Origin: Verrucomicrobiota bacterium
Lineage (GTDB): Bacteria; Verrucomicrobiota; Verrucomicrobiia; Chthoniobacterales; JAFAMB01
NCBI GenBank assembly: GCA_019247695.1
Contig: JAFBAP010000063.1
Location: 1 to 48,854, forward strand
Length of the DNA stretch: 48,854 bases
Direction of reading: 5' to 3'
Position 1 is the first letter of the stretch. Every line of letters begins with the position of its first letter. Under the pieces are notes generated by a model. That model saw nothing but the letters and a program-made list of their open reading frames with translations, did no database searches and was not told the origin of the DNA. Below, piece after piece: positions 7,908-16,346 of this stretch. Both the position numbers and the translations under genes were made by a program.

Positions 7908-8120
7908 AACGCATTTCAAACGGCAGATCCCGTGCCAATTCTGGAGATACCTTCAGTTTTCCCGGATACAGAGGGCTTGGCGGCCATTCAATGACACAGC
8001 CGTGGCTGCCTGATCGTGCTCAATTCAAGTATACGCCTGTCATTCTGCAAGGATTCGGACCTGAGAAAACGCCGGCCATCCTGCCCGGATTGGACCGAAC
8101 CATCCCCCGGCGCGCTCGGC

Positions 8121-8951
8121 CTAGCTCGAAGTATGCGCAGGCGGCTGCGCCTTTACAGACGTCGCAGGTGAAGGCTGCGCTTTTGCCGCCGTTGCCGTCG
8201 AAGCCGACGGCGTCGCAGGACGCACCTCACTCGCCAGAAACGCGGAGACGTCGCGGCGCAAAATCTGGTAGCCGGCTCCGCTGAGATGAATCTGATCTTG
8301 CACGAAAAGGGCAGGATTCGGCTTCCGGTCCGATCCGAGCATGGCGGTGCAAATGTCGATGTACCTGGTCGCCGGCTCATTCTGCAGGAACGTCTTCACC
8401 ATATCATTAAAGCGCAGGATATTGTTGAGATTACGGATCCGGGCCGGACAAGGCTTAACCGAGATATAGCCGATCGGCATCTGTTCCGAATAGCCGCGCA
8501 ACGCACGATAAAGGTCTCGAAACGACGCAAACGCCTTTTCCGGCGAGGTCCCCTCGGCCAGATCGTTGTCCCCGGCGTAAAGCACCACGGCGACAGGCTT
8601 CAGGCGCAACACCAGCCGGGAGACGTACCGTACGCAATCGCTTAAATGCGAACCGCCAAAACCGCAATTAACGACCGGGTAACCCGCGAAATCCTGAGTC
8701 AGGCTGGTCCAGAGGCGAATGGACGAACTGCCGTAAAAAACGATCGGCCGTTGCGTGATGTCGATTCGCCGGCCTTCAAGCGCCGTTACCTCCTGTTCGA
8801 AGGGATTAAGGCCAAGCGGTGAAAGCGAAGCGGCCGGCGCCGGGCCGCCCGGTACGACCTGGGCGGGTACCGGGGTAAACGATCCCGCACACAGCAAAAG
8901 CGCCGTCACGGTCCGTAGGAACCAACTCTCACCTCGAGCCTTAACCTTCAT
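8121..8951 (-). CDS. SGNH/GDSL-family hydrolase, secreted
   Basis: This 276-residue esterase-like protein has an N-terminal signal sequence (basic start, then FLRTVTALLLCAGSF, cleavage near PVPAQ), so it should act outside the cytoplasm. All four SGNH blocks are visible: block I FYGSSSIRLW (Ser at about 75-77), block II NCGFGGSHLSD with its Gly, block III YAGDNDLAEG with its Asn, and block V DQIHLSGAGY with catalytic Asp219 and His222. The family hydrolyses esters of lipids or acetylated carbohydrates. The substrate here is unknown. The C-terminal 40 residues are Ala/Pro/Thr-rich. It is transcribed away from the alpha-glucosidase gene, with which it shares a 150-bp upstream region. Confidence 0.82.
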   Translation of the reverse strand: MKVKARGESWFLRTVTALLLCAGSFTPVPAQVVPGGPAPAASLSPLGLNPFEQEVTALEGRRIDITQRPIVFYGSSSIRLWTSLTQDFAGYPVVNCGFGGSHLSDCVRYVSRLVLRLKPVAVVLYAGDNDLAEGTSPEKAFASFRDLYRALRGYSEQMPIGYISVKPCPARIRNLNNILRFNDMVKTFLQNEPATRYIDICTAMLGSDRKPNPALFVQDQIHLSGAGYQILRRDVSAFLASEVRPATPSASTATAAKAQPSPATSVKAQPPAHTSS

Positions 8952-9101
8952 TTTGGGTCAGTGTAAACTTCTTACAATACGCATTCGAAAACGCGGCGCA
9001 AGTCCCTATTTCGCATTCGCAAGCGCCTCGCGTAAAGCGTTGTTATTTGTGCCGGCTTGCTTTATGCAAGCCTCGAATCCCGATACCCAAGCAACTTCCC
9101 T

Positions 9102-10760
9102 ATGCCAAATGCCGTGCCGGCCAGCGTACCCCCTGAATGGTGGCGGGGCGCAGTGATCTACGAAATTTACGTTCGCAGCTTTGCCGATTCCAACGGTGAC
9201 GGAATCGGGGACCTGCGCGGGATCACCGCCAGGCTTGCTTACGTGCGGGACCTGGGGGTCGACGCGGTATGGCTCACGCCGTTCTTCAAGTCCCCCATGG
9301 CTGACTTCGGTTACGACGTCGAGGATTACACCGAGGTTGATCCTCAATTCGGGACCCTTGCCGATTTTGACGCGCTGGCAGCCGAGGCCGGCCGGCTCGG
9401 GCTGAAGGTCGTCATTGACCTCGTGCTCAGCCACACCTCCGAGCGGCACCCGTGGTTCCGTGAGAGCCGGAAAGACTGGCGGAACTCCAAGACCGGCTGG
9501 TACGTCTGGGCAGATCCCAAACCCGATGGAACGCCGCCGAACAACTGGGTGTCCGTGTTCGGTGGGCCCGCATGGCAGTGGGAGCCGAGGCGCCGCCAAT
9601 ATTACCTCCACAACTTCCTTAAAGAGCAGCCGGACCTGAACCTGCATCAACCTGCCGTGCAGGATGCCCTTTTGGACGTTGCGCGATTCTGGCTGGATCG
9701 CGGCGTCACCGGGCTTCGCCTGGACGCCGCCAATTTTTACATGCACGACGCCCTGCTGCGTGACAACCCGCCATGGCCCAAAGAACGGCCGTACGCGGGG
9801 GAAGGGCGCGACGACAACCCGTACTACTGGCAGCGTCACCTCTACGATAAGTCGCAACCTGAAAACCTCGCCTTCCTGCGCCGGATCCGGCAGTTGCTCG
9901 ATCGTTACCCGGGCGCGATGGCTGTAGCCGAGGTTGCCGACGACGAGCCTGTCGTGCGCACGGCCGAATACGTCCAGGCCGGCGTCTTGCATACGGCTTA
10001 CAATTTCAGTTTTCTGGGCAAAGCGTTCGATGCCGGCGCGGCGCGCACGGTGCTCGGCGAGTTTGCGGCGACGGCTCCGGAAGGGTGGCCGTCCTGGGCA
10101 TTTTCGAACCACGACAGCATGCGCCTCGTTTCGCGTTGGCCGCGGTCGAGCGACCAGCCCGGTCTGGCCAAAATGCTGACCGCTTTGCTGGTGAGCATGC
10201 GCGGTACGCCCTTCGTCTACCAGGGCGAGGAACTCGGCCTCCCCGAAGCGGAAGTGCCGTTTGAACGGCTGCGTGATCCTTACGGAATCGCCTTCTGGCC
10301 GGACTACCGGGGCCGCGACGGTTGCCGTACGCCGATGCCGTGGACGGGCGAAGGTCCGGGCGCCGGCTTTTCCCAGGTTGAACCCTGGCTGCCGGTGCCG
10401 GATGAACATCGGCGCCTGTCCGTCGCGGCTCAGGCCGGGGATTCGGGCTCGGTGCTGAACCACGTCAAGGCATTGCTGGCCTGGCGCCGGGAACGGCCTG
10501 CCCTCATCATCGGAGACTTGCAGTTCCAGACGGCGGACGGTCCGCTGCTGGTGTTCCGGCGCACGGCTGACGGCCACGCGCCGGTATGGTGCGCGTTTAA
10601 CTTTTCCGACCAGCAAGGGAGCTGCGAGTGGTCCGGCGACGCGCCGCTCAGCGAGTTTGGCGTTCACGCTGCCAGGCAGCCCGGTGAGGTTTCACTCGGA
10701 CCTCATGGGTTCGTGTTGCTGGAGGAAAAGGCCGGGCAGGAAACTCACCGGCGCAGATAA
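9102..10760 (+). CDS. Alpha-glucosidase, glycoside hydrolase family 13
   Basis: This 552-residue cytoplasmic enzyme (no signal peptide) would hydrolyse terminal alpha-glucosidic bonds of malto-oligosaccharides or sucrose-like sugars. It begins WWRGAVIYEIYVRSFADSNG, the classic start of GH13 alpha-glucosidases. The catalytic triad is visible: nucleophile Asp208 in GLRLDAAN, acid/base Glu277 in AVAEVADD and Asp338 in FSNHDSM. FLKEQPDLNLHQPAVQDALL is typical of the GH13_23-type maltases. The C-terminal beta domain runs from about 460. The ATG at 9102 is chosen because it sits just before the conserved start of the domain. It is followed after 21 bp by the YidB-like gene, but I see no functional link between them. 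Confidence 0.88.
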   Translation: MPNAVPASVPPEWWRGAVIYEIYVRSFADSNGDGIGDLRGITARLAYVRDLGVDAVWLTPFFKSPMADFGYDVEDYTEVDPQFGTLADFDALAAEAGRLGLKVVIDLVLSHTSERHPWFRESRKDWRNSKTGWYVWADPKPDGTPPNNWVSVFGGPAWQWEPRRRQYYLHNFLKEQPDLNLHQPAVQDALLDVARFWLDRGVTGLRLDAANFYMHDALLRDNPPWPKERPYAGEGRDDNPYYWQRHLYDKSQPENLAFLRRIRQLLDRYPGAMAVAEVADDEPVVRTAEYVQAGVLHTAYNFSFLGKAFDAGAARTVLGEFAATAPEGWPSWAFSNHDSMRLVSRWPRSSDQPGLAKMLTALLVSMRGTPFVYQGEELGLPEAEVPFERLRDPYGIAFWPDYRGRDGCRTPMPWTGEGPGAGFSQVEPWLPVPDEHRRLSVAAQAGDSGSVLNHVKALLAWRRERPALIIGDLQFQTADGPLLVFRRTADGHAPVWCAFNFSDQQGSCEWSGDAPLSEFGVHAARQPGEVSLGPHGFVLLEEKAGQETHRRR

Positions 10761-10781
10761 GTTATACATCCGCTTTCACCT

Positions 10782-11306
10782 ATGAGCTTCTTTCAATCTA
10801 TCCTCGCCGCCGTGGCTGATCCGAACCACGCGGGCAACTCGGGCGACCTCCAACGCTGGGCGGGAATCGCGAACCTCCTGCCCGGACTGCAGGGCGCCGA
10901 ACAGCAGCTGCAACCGATTCTGAACGTGCTGGGCGGACATGTGAAGGATGCCCTCAACGAACAGCAACAATCCCAGGGCACCGCGGCCGTCCAGCAGAGC
11001 GTCACGGATCTTGCCCAGGGCGGTGCAACCGTTCCTGATCTTCAGGATTTTTTCGGGGCCGATCGGTTCAACCAGATCGTGGCCGAGTTGACGCGGCGAA
11101 CCGGGCTCAGTGAATCGACCCTGCTCGGCATGCTTCCCATGTTGCTTCCGGTTGTCATGCGGCTGCTCGCCACCGGCAACCATGTGCAAGACCCGCAGGC
11201 TCCGAACCCGGTGCTGGGCCAGTTTTTAAATGCCGGCCAGGGAGGGGGTGCACTCCTGTCCGAAGCGTTTCAACTCGCCTCCCAGTTCCTGAGCCGGCCA
11301 CGATGA
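10782..11306 (+). CDS. YidB family protein (DUF937)
   Basis: This 174-residue soluble protein matches the YidB/DUF937 pattern: an N-terminal SILAAVADPNH segment, a Gln/Leu-rich helical region, VPDLQDFFGADRFNQIVAEL near residues 85-105, and TGLSESTLLGMLPMLLPVVM near 107-127. Two short Gly/Leu-rich helical repeats are usual for the family. The molecular function is not known. It lies 21 bp after the alpha-glucosidase gene and could share its transcript. The final 45 residues (PVLGQFLNAGQGGGALLSEA) resemble the low-complexity tails common in this family. Confidence 0.75.
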   Translation: MSFFQSILAAVADPNHAGNSGDLQRWAGIANLLPGLQGAEQQLQPILNVLGGHVKDALNEQQQSQGTAAVQQSVTDLAQGGATVPDLQDFFGADRFNQIVAELTRRTGLSESTLLGMLPMLLPVVMRLLATGNHVQDPQAPNPVLGQFLNAGQGGGALLSEAFQLASQFLSRPR

Positions 11307-11555
11307 GCACAACCATGGGCGCGGACGAGCGCTGAACGGCCGGAACCGCGCCGCGCCGCCGGGTGCTCGGACACGATTCCGGGTACGGTTGCCGCAAAGC
11401 GTTCGTGTAAGCCCGCAAGCGTGGCAGGATCAAAACAACCGCGCCGCGCCCTTATATTCCGGTGATACAAGAAACTTGATGTGCACGGGAAATTCCGTAA
11501 CCCGCTTTAACTGAATATTTGATCGCCTCCGGCAGTCCAAGCCCCACCCTCTCGT

Positions 11556-14174
11556 ATGTTCCACCGACTGATTCCCTTCCTTTGGTTCACGGCCTCATTG
11601 GCCGTCGTGGGCTGCAATCAACCGGCGGACACCTCCGCCCAGATCCAGGCCCTTAACGACAAAATCCGTGACGTTGAAAAACGCGAACAGCAACTGCAGC
11701 TGCAAGCCGAACGGGATAAATTGGACGCCGAGCGTGCGGCTTTGGCGGCTGAGCGTAAGGACCTGGAGGCGAAAAAAGCGGGCTTTGGGCCCGATTCACG
11801 ATCAAAAGCGCCGGTCCTGCTTGCCGCCTCATCCGACGAAACGCGGCATCCCCGGCATGCAGATCGTTCCGAGAGCGACGGTGACGAGGAGCGTCCGGCA
11901 GCGGCCGATGACGATGACGCCGGCTATGATGGTCCGCCCCCGTCCGGCGCATCCTACGACGTCTTCTACGAAGATCTACGGGAAGGCGGCCAATGGTTTG
12001 ACGACGCCACTTATGGGTACGTGTGGCAGCCCGAGGTGGCGGCCGAAGATCCAGGCTGGCGGCCTTATACCGATGGCCGCTGGGTCTACACCGACCGTGG
12101 CTGGACCTGGGTTTCCAACGAAAGTTTTGGTTGGGCATGTTACCATTATGGCCGTTGGGCCCGACTGCGGGAGCGCGGCTGGATCTGGGTGCCGGGTGAT
12201 CGATGGGCGCCCGCCTGGGTTTCCTGGCGGGAGTCAGAGGATGAAGGTTACGTCGGTTGGGCGCCCCTCCCGCCCGAGTGCGAGCCGCAGCCCCGAACGC
12301 GGGTCCAGGGGTGGGTTGATCAGTATTACGATATCGGCCCGGCAGCGTACGTCTTCCTCAAGATCGCTGACCTGGTGCGGCCTTCCTACCGGCAATCGGT
12401 GCTGCCCGTGCAGCAAAACGTTTCGATTATCGAGCGCACCAGAAACATCACCGACATCTACTACAACAACCAGACCGTCAATGTTGCGGGACCTCGGTAC
12501 GAACAGTTGGTGCAGCGGGTCAACCAGCCCATTCCCAAATGCCAGATCGACTACGTAACGCCTGCCCAACCGCGGGCTCCGTTCCAGACGGTTATTACCG
12601 GCAACCGCCTGCAAGTCGTCGCGCCGCCTGCCCGGTTGCAGCCTCGGGCCACCGTCCCGCCCCGGGCGACCCAGACGATTCAGAGTGCTCAAGTCGAACG
12701 GGGTTGGCAAAACGTTGACCCGGATCATGCCCGGCAGATCCGTCAGGCCTTGGCCCGCAGCGAACCCCAGGTCCCAAAAACCTTGCCTCCACAACCGGCG
12801 CCGCCGCCCAAAGCGGTGATCGTGGCGCGCCAGCCGTCGGCGGGGACACCTGCCGCTCCTCAGGCATCGCCCGGCGCCAATGACCTTTCGGCGCAACGGA
12901 CGAAGCTGGAAGCGGAGCGCGCCCGGCTTGAGCAGCAGAAGCAGGCGCTCGAGCAGCATAACCAGCCGCCGCAGGCCGGGCCGCCGCACCAGCAGGCATC
13001 CCCGCCGCAGCCCGGCACCCAACGGCAGCCTCAGCTGCCACCGGGAGCGCAACCACCCCCGGCCGGCGCCCGGCAAGCCCAGCAGCCGCAGACCGCGCCG
13101 GGGCCGGCGCAAAAGCAGCAGCCGTTGAACGCTCAGCCGGAAGCCTCGCAGCGCCAGGCCGGGCAGCAGCCCGCGCAACCCCAGCCCCAGGCCGCACAAT
13201 CACCACAGCAGCCGCAGGCGCAACCGGAAACGCAGCGGCACGCGCAAGCCGGGCAGCAGCCTGCGCAACCGGCTGCCGGCCAGCGCCAGGCCGAGCAGCA
13301 GCGCGTCCGGCAGCCGAACGCGCCATCACCGGCCGGCGCTCAACACCAGGTCGAACCGGGACCTCAAGCCGCACAATCGCCCGCTGCGGTTCAAAAACCC
13401 GAGCAGCCCAAAGCCGGACAACCGCCGGTCGCCCCGCCGGCAACCCCGCCGCAGGTTGATACCCGGCAGGTTCAGCAACCGCAATCCCGGCCGGAGGCGA
13501 CCCGGCAACAGGCCGAACAGCAACCTGCCCACCCGCAAGTTGAACAGGAGCAAGCTGCGGCGAAACAACGCGAGCTGGAGGCGCAAAAGCAGCAACAGTT
13601 GAAAGCCCAGCAGGAAGCTGCCCAGCATCAGGCCGAACAGCAACGCGCGCAGCAGGAAGCTGCCCAACGCCAGGCGGCGCAACAGCAGCAGCAGGAAGCG
13701 CAGCGGCGTGCGCAGGCCGCCGAGGCGGCCCAACGGCAACAAGCCGCCGAGCAACAGCGGGCCCAGCAGGCGGCGGCTGCCCAGCACCAGGCCGAACAGC
13801 AGCGCGCCCAGCAGGAAGCCGCCCAACGGCAACAGGCTGCCCAGCACCAGGCCGAGCAACAGCGAGCCCAGCAGGCCGCGGCCCAGGCCGCCGCTCAAAA
13901 ACAGGCGCAAGCCGCCGCTCATCAGCAGGAACAGGAAGCGCAGCGGCGCGCGCAAGCCGAGGCAGCCCAACGGCAGGAGGCGGCGCAGCACCAAGCCGAG
14001 CAACAACAGCGGGCCCAGCAGGCCGCGGCTCAGAAGCAGGCAGAAGCGGCTGCTGCGGCCGCTCACCAGGCGCCGCCCCAGAAAGCCCAGGCGGAAAAGG
14101 CGGCTGCGGAAAAGGCCGCTGCGGAACAGCGGGCCAAAGGGCATCCCTCGCCCCCCGGCGAGCGGTCCCAGTGA
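11556..14174 (+). CDS. DUF6600-type lipoprotein with a very long Gln/Ala-rich tail
   Basis: This 872-residue predicted lipoprotein has a signal peptide ending in lipobox VVGC, with Cys20 as the lipidated residue. A coiled-coil-like stretch (about residues 27-77, rich in Gln/Glu/Lys) follows. The central domain at about 140-265 is rich in Trp and Tyr, with repeated G-x-W units such as WRPYTDGRWVYTDRGWTWV and GYVGWAPLPPE, the hallmark of DUF6600. From about 420 to the end the protein is mostly Gln, Ala, Pro, Glu and Arg, with repeats like QAEQQRAQQEAAQRQ. The family role is unclear; an envelope or surface-anchored fibrous protein is the best inference. It converges on the YihY gene, with only 10 bp between the two stops. 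Confidence 0.75.
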   Translation: MFHRLIPFLWFTASLAVVGCNQPADTSAQIQALNDKIRDVEKREQQLQLQAERDKLDAERAALAAERKDLEAKKAGFGPDSRSKAPVLLAASSDETRHPRHADRSESDGDEERPAAADDDDAGYDGPPPSGASYDVFYEDLREGGQWFDDATYGYVWQPEVAAEDPGWRPYTDGRWVYTDRGWTWVSNESFGWACYHYGRWARLRERGWIWVPGDRWAPAWVSWRESEDEGYVGWAPLPPECEPQPRTRVQGWVDQYYDIGPAAYVFLKIADLVRPSYRQSVLPVQQNVSIIERTRNITDIYYNNQTVNVAGPRYEQLVQRVNQPIPKCQIDYVTPAQPRAPFQTVITGNRLQVVAPPARLQPRATVPPRATQTIQSAQVERGWQNVDPDHARQIRQALARSEPQVPKTLPPQPAPPPKAVIVARQPSAGTPAAPQASPGANDLSAQRTKLEAERARLEQQKQALEQHNQPPQAGPPHQQASPPQPGTQRQPQLPPGAQPPPAGARQAQQPQTAPGPAQKQQPLNAQPEASQRQAGQQPAQPQPQAAQSPQQPQAQPETQRHAQAGQQPAQPAAGQRQAEQQRVRQPNAPSPAGAQHQVEPGPQAAQSPAAVQKPEQPKAGQPPVAPPATPPQVDTRQVQQPQSRPEATRQQAEQQPAHPQVEQEQAAAKQRELEAQKQQQLKAQQEAAQHQAEQQRAQQEAAQRQAAQQQQQEAQRRAQAAEAAQRQQAAEQQRAQQAAAAQHQAEQQRAQQEAAQRQQAAQHQAEQQRAQQAAAQAAAQKQAQAAAHQQEQEAQRRAQAEAAQRQEAAQHQAEQQQRAQQAAAQKQAEAAAAAAHQAPPQKAQAEKAAAEKAAAEQRAKGHPSPPGERSQ
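13600..14085 (+). repeat. Internal coding repeat (Gln/Ala-rich)
   Basis: Near-repeats of a roughly 45-bp unit, with the pattern caggccgaacagcaacgcgc and cagcaggaagctgcccaacg, fill this part of the lipoprotein gene. Unit lengths vary in multiples of three, so the frame is kept. Such arrays expand and contract easily, so length differences between related strains are likely. Confidence 0.65.
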
Positions 14175-14184
14175 GTGACTTGGA

Positions 14185-15141
14185 TCAACCGGAGCCTTTG
14201 GGCGAGTCGATCTCGATTTCCTGGCGCTTAACCCTGACGGCGTCAGCGCTCGGCCGCACGTGAGATCCGTACGCGTTCGCGTAAACCTGCGTGAACTCGG
14301 CTCCGAACAACACGATCTGGGCCGAGTAAAAGATCCAGAGCAGGAGCGTGATCAATGAACTCGCGGCTCCATACGCCGAGCCGGCGGCACCGCTGCCCAG
14401 GTAAAGGCCGAGCACGAATTTGCCCACATAAAAAAGCAGGGCCGTCAATCCCGCCCCGATCAGCACATCCCGCCACGTCAATTCCACATCCGGCAAAAAA
14501 CGGAAGATCATGGCAAAAAGAAAGACGATCAGAGCCAGGTCGAAGAGCACGAAGACGCATAGCGCCAGCACGTCGCCTCCGGGATAATGGGCACTCAGGT
14601 AGGCGCTGAAGGCATTTAGAATGCTTTCAAACGTCAGGGAGACCAGCAGCAGGAAACTTACACCGGCAACCATGCCGAAAGAAAGGAAACGGCTCCGTAT
14701 GAAATGCCAGAGGCCCCGGCCCGGTTTCGGTTTCACGCCCCAGATGGTGTTCAGGGAATTTTGAAGCTGGCCGAAGACACCGCTGGCACCAAACAAGGCC
14801 ACCAGGACCCCGACCACGGCGGCAGTGCCGCTCGCATCAGGCTTGGCGGCGTTGGCCGCGATATCCTGGATTACCTTTACCGCGCTCGGGTCTACCAGGT
14901 AGCGCAACTGCTCGGTAATCTTCTGACGGGCGACTTCGCTGTTTCCAAAGACCATGCCGAACACCGCCAGGAGCACCAGGACCAACGGCGCCAGAGAAAA
15001 GACGGTATAGTAGGCGAGCGCCGCTCCCAGTGTGGGGCATTGATCCTCGTTCCATTCCTGAAACGATCGTCTGAAAAGGTAGGCGATTTTGGCCGGACCG
15101 CGTGCGGGGGGGTGGTTCGGTGGATTCTGTGGCATGGGCAT
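14185..15141 (-). CDS. YihY/BrkB family inner-membrane protein
   Basis: This 318-residue membrane protein belongs to the YihY/virulence factor BrkB family (formerly misnamed ribonuclease BN). After a basic cytoplasmic N-terminus it has FQEWNEDQCPTLGAALAYYT and FSLAPLVLVLLAVFG, the family signature, then FGASGVFGQLQNSLNTIWGV and further helices to about residue 285. About six membrane spans are expected. The transported or exported substrate is unknown. It is transcribed toward the DUF6600 lipoprotein gene and ends 10 bp from it. The start ATG at 15141 precedes a Pro-rich leader (NPPNHPPARG) that could be shortened. Confidence 0.82.
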   Translation of the reverse strand: MPMPQNPPNHPPARGPAKIAYLFRRSFQEWNEDQCPTLGAALAYYTVFSLAPLVLVLLAVFGMVFGNSEVARQKITEQLRYLVDPSAVKVIQDIAANAAKPDASGTAAVVGVLVALFGASGVFGQLQNSLNTIWGVKPKPGRGLWHFIRSRFLSFGMVAGVSFLLLVSLTFESILNAFSAYLSAHYPGGDVLALCVFVLFDLALIVFLFAMIFRFLPDVELTWRDVLIGAGLTALLFYVGKFVLGLYLGSGAAGSAYGAASSLITLLLWIFYSAQIVLFGAEFTQVYANAYGSHVRPSADAVRVKRQEIEIDSPKGSG

Positions 15142-15250
15142 TTTTATGGTTGTTTACGGCATCCGGGGCATTCCAGACCCTTGATCGTATTTTTGCGGAA
15201 CGCCGGACGTCCGTCACAACCAGAAACCTGCCCGAGAGCCGGCGCCGGCT

Positions 15251-15445
15251 TCAATGCCCGAAAGGCCTGCCTTTGGCGAACGCCTTGCGAAAGGCAGCTT
15301 CGATTGCAGCTTGGTTGTCGCGCACGTACGCGCGCAATGCATCCAGCAGGGTGGGAGACAGCGGCCAGGTCTGACCGCCGGCGAGCAGGGTCGCTTCGTG
15401 CCTTTCCGGCTCGGCGGCGAGCTTCGACGAGTTTACATCGTCCAT
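15251..15445 (-). CDS. Small hypothetical protein
   Basis: A 64-residue predicted soluble protein, MDDVNSSKLAAEPERHEATL at the start and a helical C-terminal half including LLDALRAYVRDNQAAIEAAF. I know no family for it. A longer frame on the same strand (to 15712) overlaps the candidate antitoxin gene on the other strand and is composed of drifted, Arg/Pro/Gly-rich sequence, so the internal ATG at 15445 is preferred. It lies between the YihY gene (same strand) and the Doc module (opposite strand). The helical C-terminus and regular codon pattern make it plausible, but only just. Confidence 0.35.
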   Translation of the reverse strand: MDDVNSSKLAAEPERHEATLLAGGQTWPLSPTLLDALRAYVRDNQAAIEAAFRKAFAKGRPFGH

Positions 15446-15578
15446 ACTGCTTTTGAACGGAGGGGCGGCCGCTTTCTTTAGGCTGAACCGGCCGTGACGG
15501 GGTCCCGGAGGATTCCGGGAGATCGTTCGACCCCGCTTTTCGATTGCGCCGGACGCCCCTTTTGGAAACAATCCCGGT

Positions 15579-15731
15579 GTGCAACTCTTTAGGAGACCCC
15601 CCAAGCCTCCCCCGGACAGTGCTCCAGAGCGGGAGGACAAGATCCGCTTCGCCTCGGATGAAGCGGTGCGGAAAGTGGCACTGCGAGTTTTCGCCAAGTA
15701 TAAGTTGACCATGCAAAAGTTAGGCGTGTGA
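15579..15731 (+). CDS. Candidate antitoxin of the Doc module
   Basis: A GTG-initiated frame of 50 residues ends in TGA at 15729-15731 and overlaps the GTG start of the Doc gene by 4 bp (GTGA), the arrangement seen in translationally coupled toxin-antitoxin pairs. The protein is Pro-rich at the start (RRPPKPPPDSAPERE) and then helical and basic: KIRFASDEAVRKVALRVFAK. I do not recognise a Phd DNA-binding domain, so it may be only the toxin-neutralising part or a different antitoxin type. The frame remains open upstream without a clear alternative start. Position, coupling and size support the call; sequence similarity does not prove it. Confidence 0.55.
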   Translation: MQLFRRPPKPPPDSAPEREDKIRFASDEAVRKVALRVFAKYKLTMQKLGV

Positions 15732-16156
15732 GCGAGTCACCGTTCCTCTATCTTACCGTCGACCAAATCCATGCGCTGCACGCCATTGCGGTTGAAGAGT
15801 TCGGCGGCCAGCCCGGCCTCATGAACCCGGGCAACCTGCAGATGGCGGCTCGTGTGCCTTACGATGTGTGGCTCCTCGACGGCGGCGATGTCTGGGAACA
15901 GGCTGCAGCTTACGCGTTTTCGATCACGAATCACCCTCCCTATCACGACGGAAACAAGCGCACGGCGCTGGCGTGTGCCCTGGCTTTCCTGGAGATAAAT
16001 GGCTGCGACCAGCACAATTTTGAGGAAGGGAACCTGTTCGAAGCCGTTAACTGGCTGGGACAGCACGAACTTTCCCGCCGGGGCTTTGCCCAATACCTGC
16101 GCGATGCCTATGACGGCACGAGCGGTACCTGGGGCGAAGATAACCCGGAAGGTTGA
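15728..16156 (+). CDS. doc: Death-on-curing (Doc/Fic) family toxin
   Basis: This 142-residue Fic-fold protein is close to the usual Doc length (about 125-140). Doc kinases inactivate elongation factor Tu by phosphorylation. The N-terminus, YLTVDQIHALHAIAVEEFGG, is the standard opening of the family, and PGNLQMAARVPY follows. The active-site loop is HPPYHDGNKRTALACALAFL, with His69, Asp/Gly, Asn and Lys-Arg matching HxFx(D/N)xNKR, except that Tyr replaces the usual Phe. The GTG start overlaps the end of the 50-residue gene upstream. The short C-terminal part (LGQHELSRRGFAQYL) is also family-like. The module lies outside the tRNA-Gly island. Confidence 0.85.
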   Translation: MSESPFLYLTVDQIHALHAIAVEEFGGQPGLMNPGNLQMAARVPYDVWLLDGGDVWEQAAAYAFSITNHPPYHDGNKRTALACALAFLEINGCDQHNFEEGNLFEAVNWLGQHELSRRGFAQYLRDAYDGTSGTWGEDNPEG

Positions 16157-16308
16157 GGCGAGCAGCGCGGCCGCTCCAGCGCCGGCCGGGATTGTCTTTG
16201 TCCCGGAGAGGCAACCCGTCTTGGCCCGGTGCTTTATCACGCCGGAGACCCGTCTTCGCCCTCGGCCGCTTGTGCCCCGCCGCTGAGGCCCAGGCGATCC
16301 GATTCGGA

Positions 16309-16340
16309 TTGACAAATGCGATTGCGCTCGGCCTGACTAT
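16309..16340 (+). promoter_or_regulatory. Possible promoter of the sugar importer operon
   Basis: A perfect TTGACA lies at 16309-16314, and a TGACTAT sequence ends at 16340, just before the ATG at 16347. The spacing (20 bp to GACTAT) is longer than the usual 17, so the -10 assignment is weak, and a transcript from it would have almost no leader. The sequence directly upstream is GC-rich and otherwise featureless. Confidence 0.25.
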
Positions 16341-16346
16341 TCGTTC

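Noticed and set aside
9006-10667. Long minus-strand frame (553 codons) across the alpha-glucosidase gene
   Set aside because: Antisense to a gene with complete GH13 motifs; the translation is Arg/Pro/Val-rich with no recognisable domain, typical of GC-rich shadow frames.
13326-14144. Minus-strand Leu/Gly-rich frame opposite the Gln-rich tail
   Set aside because: Leu and Gly runs are the mechanical antisense of Gln/Ala-coding repeats; no real membrane protein signature.
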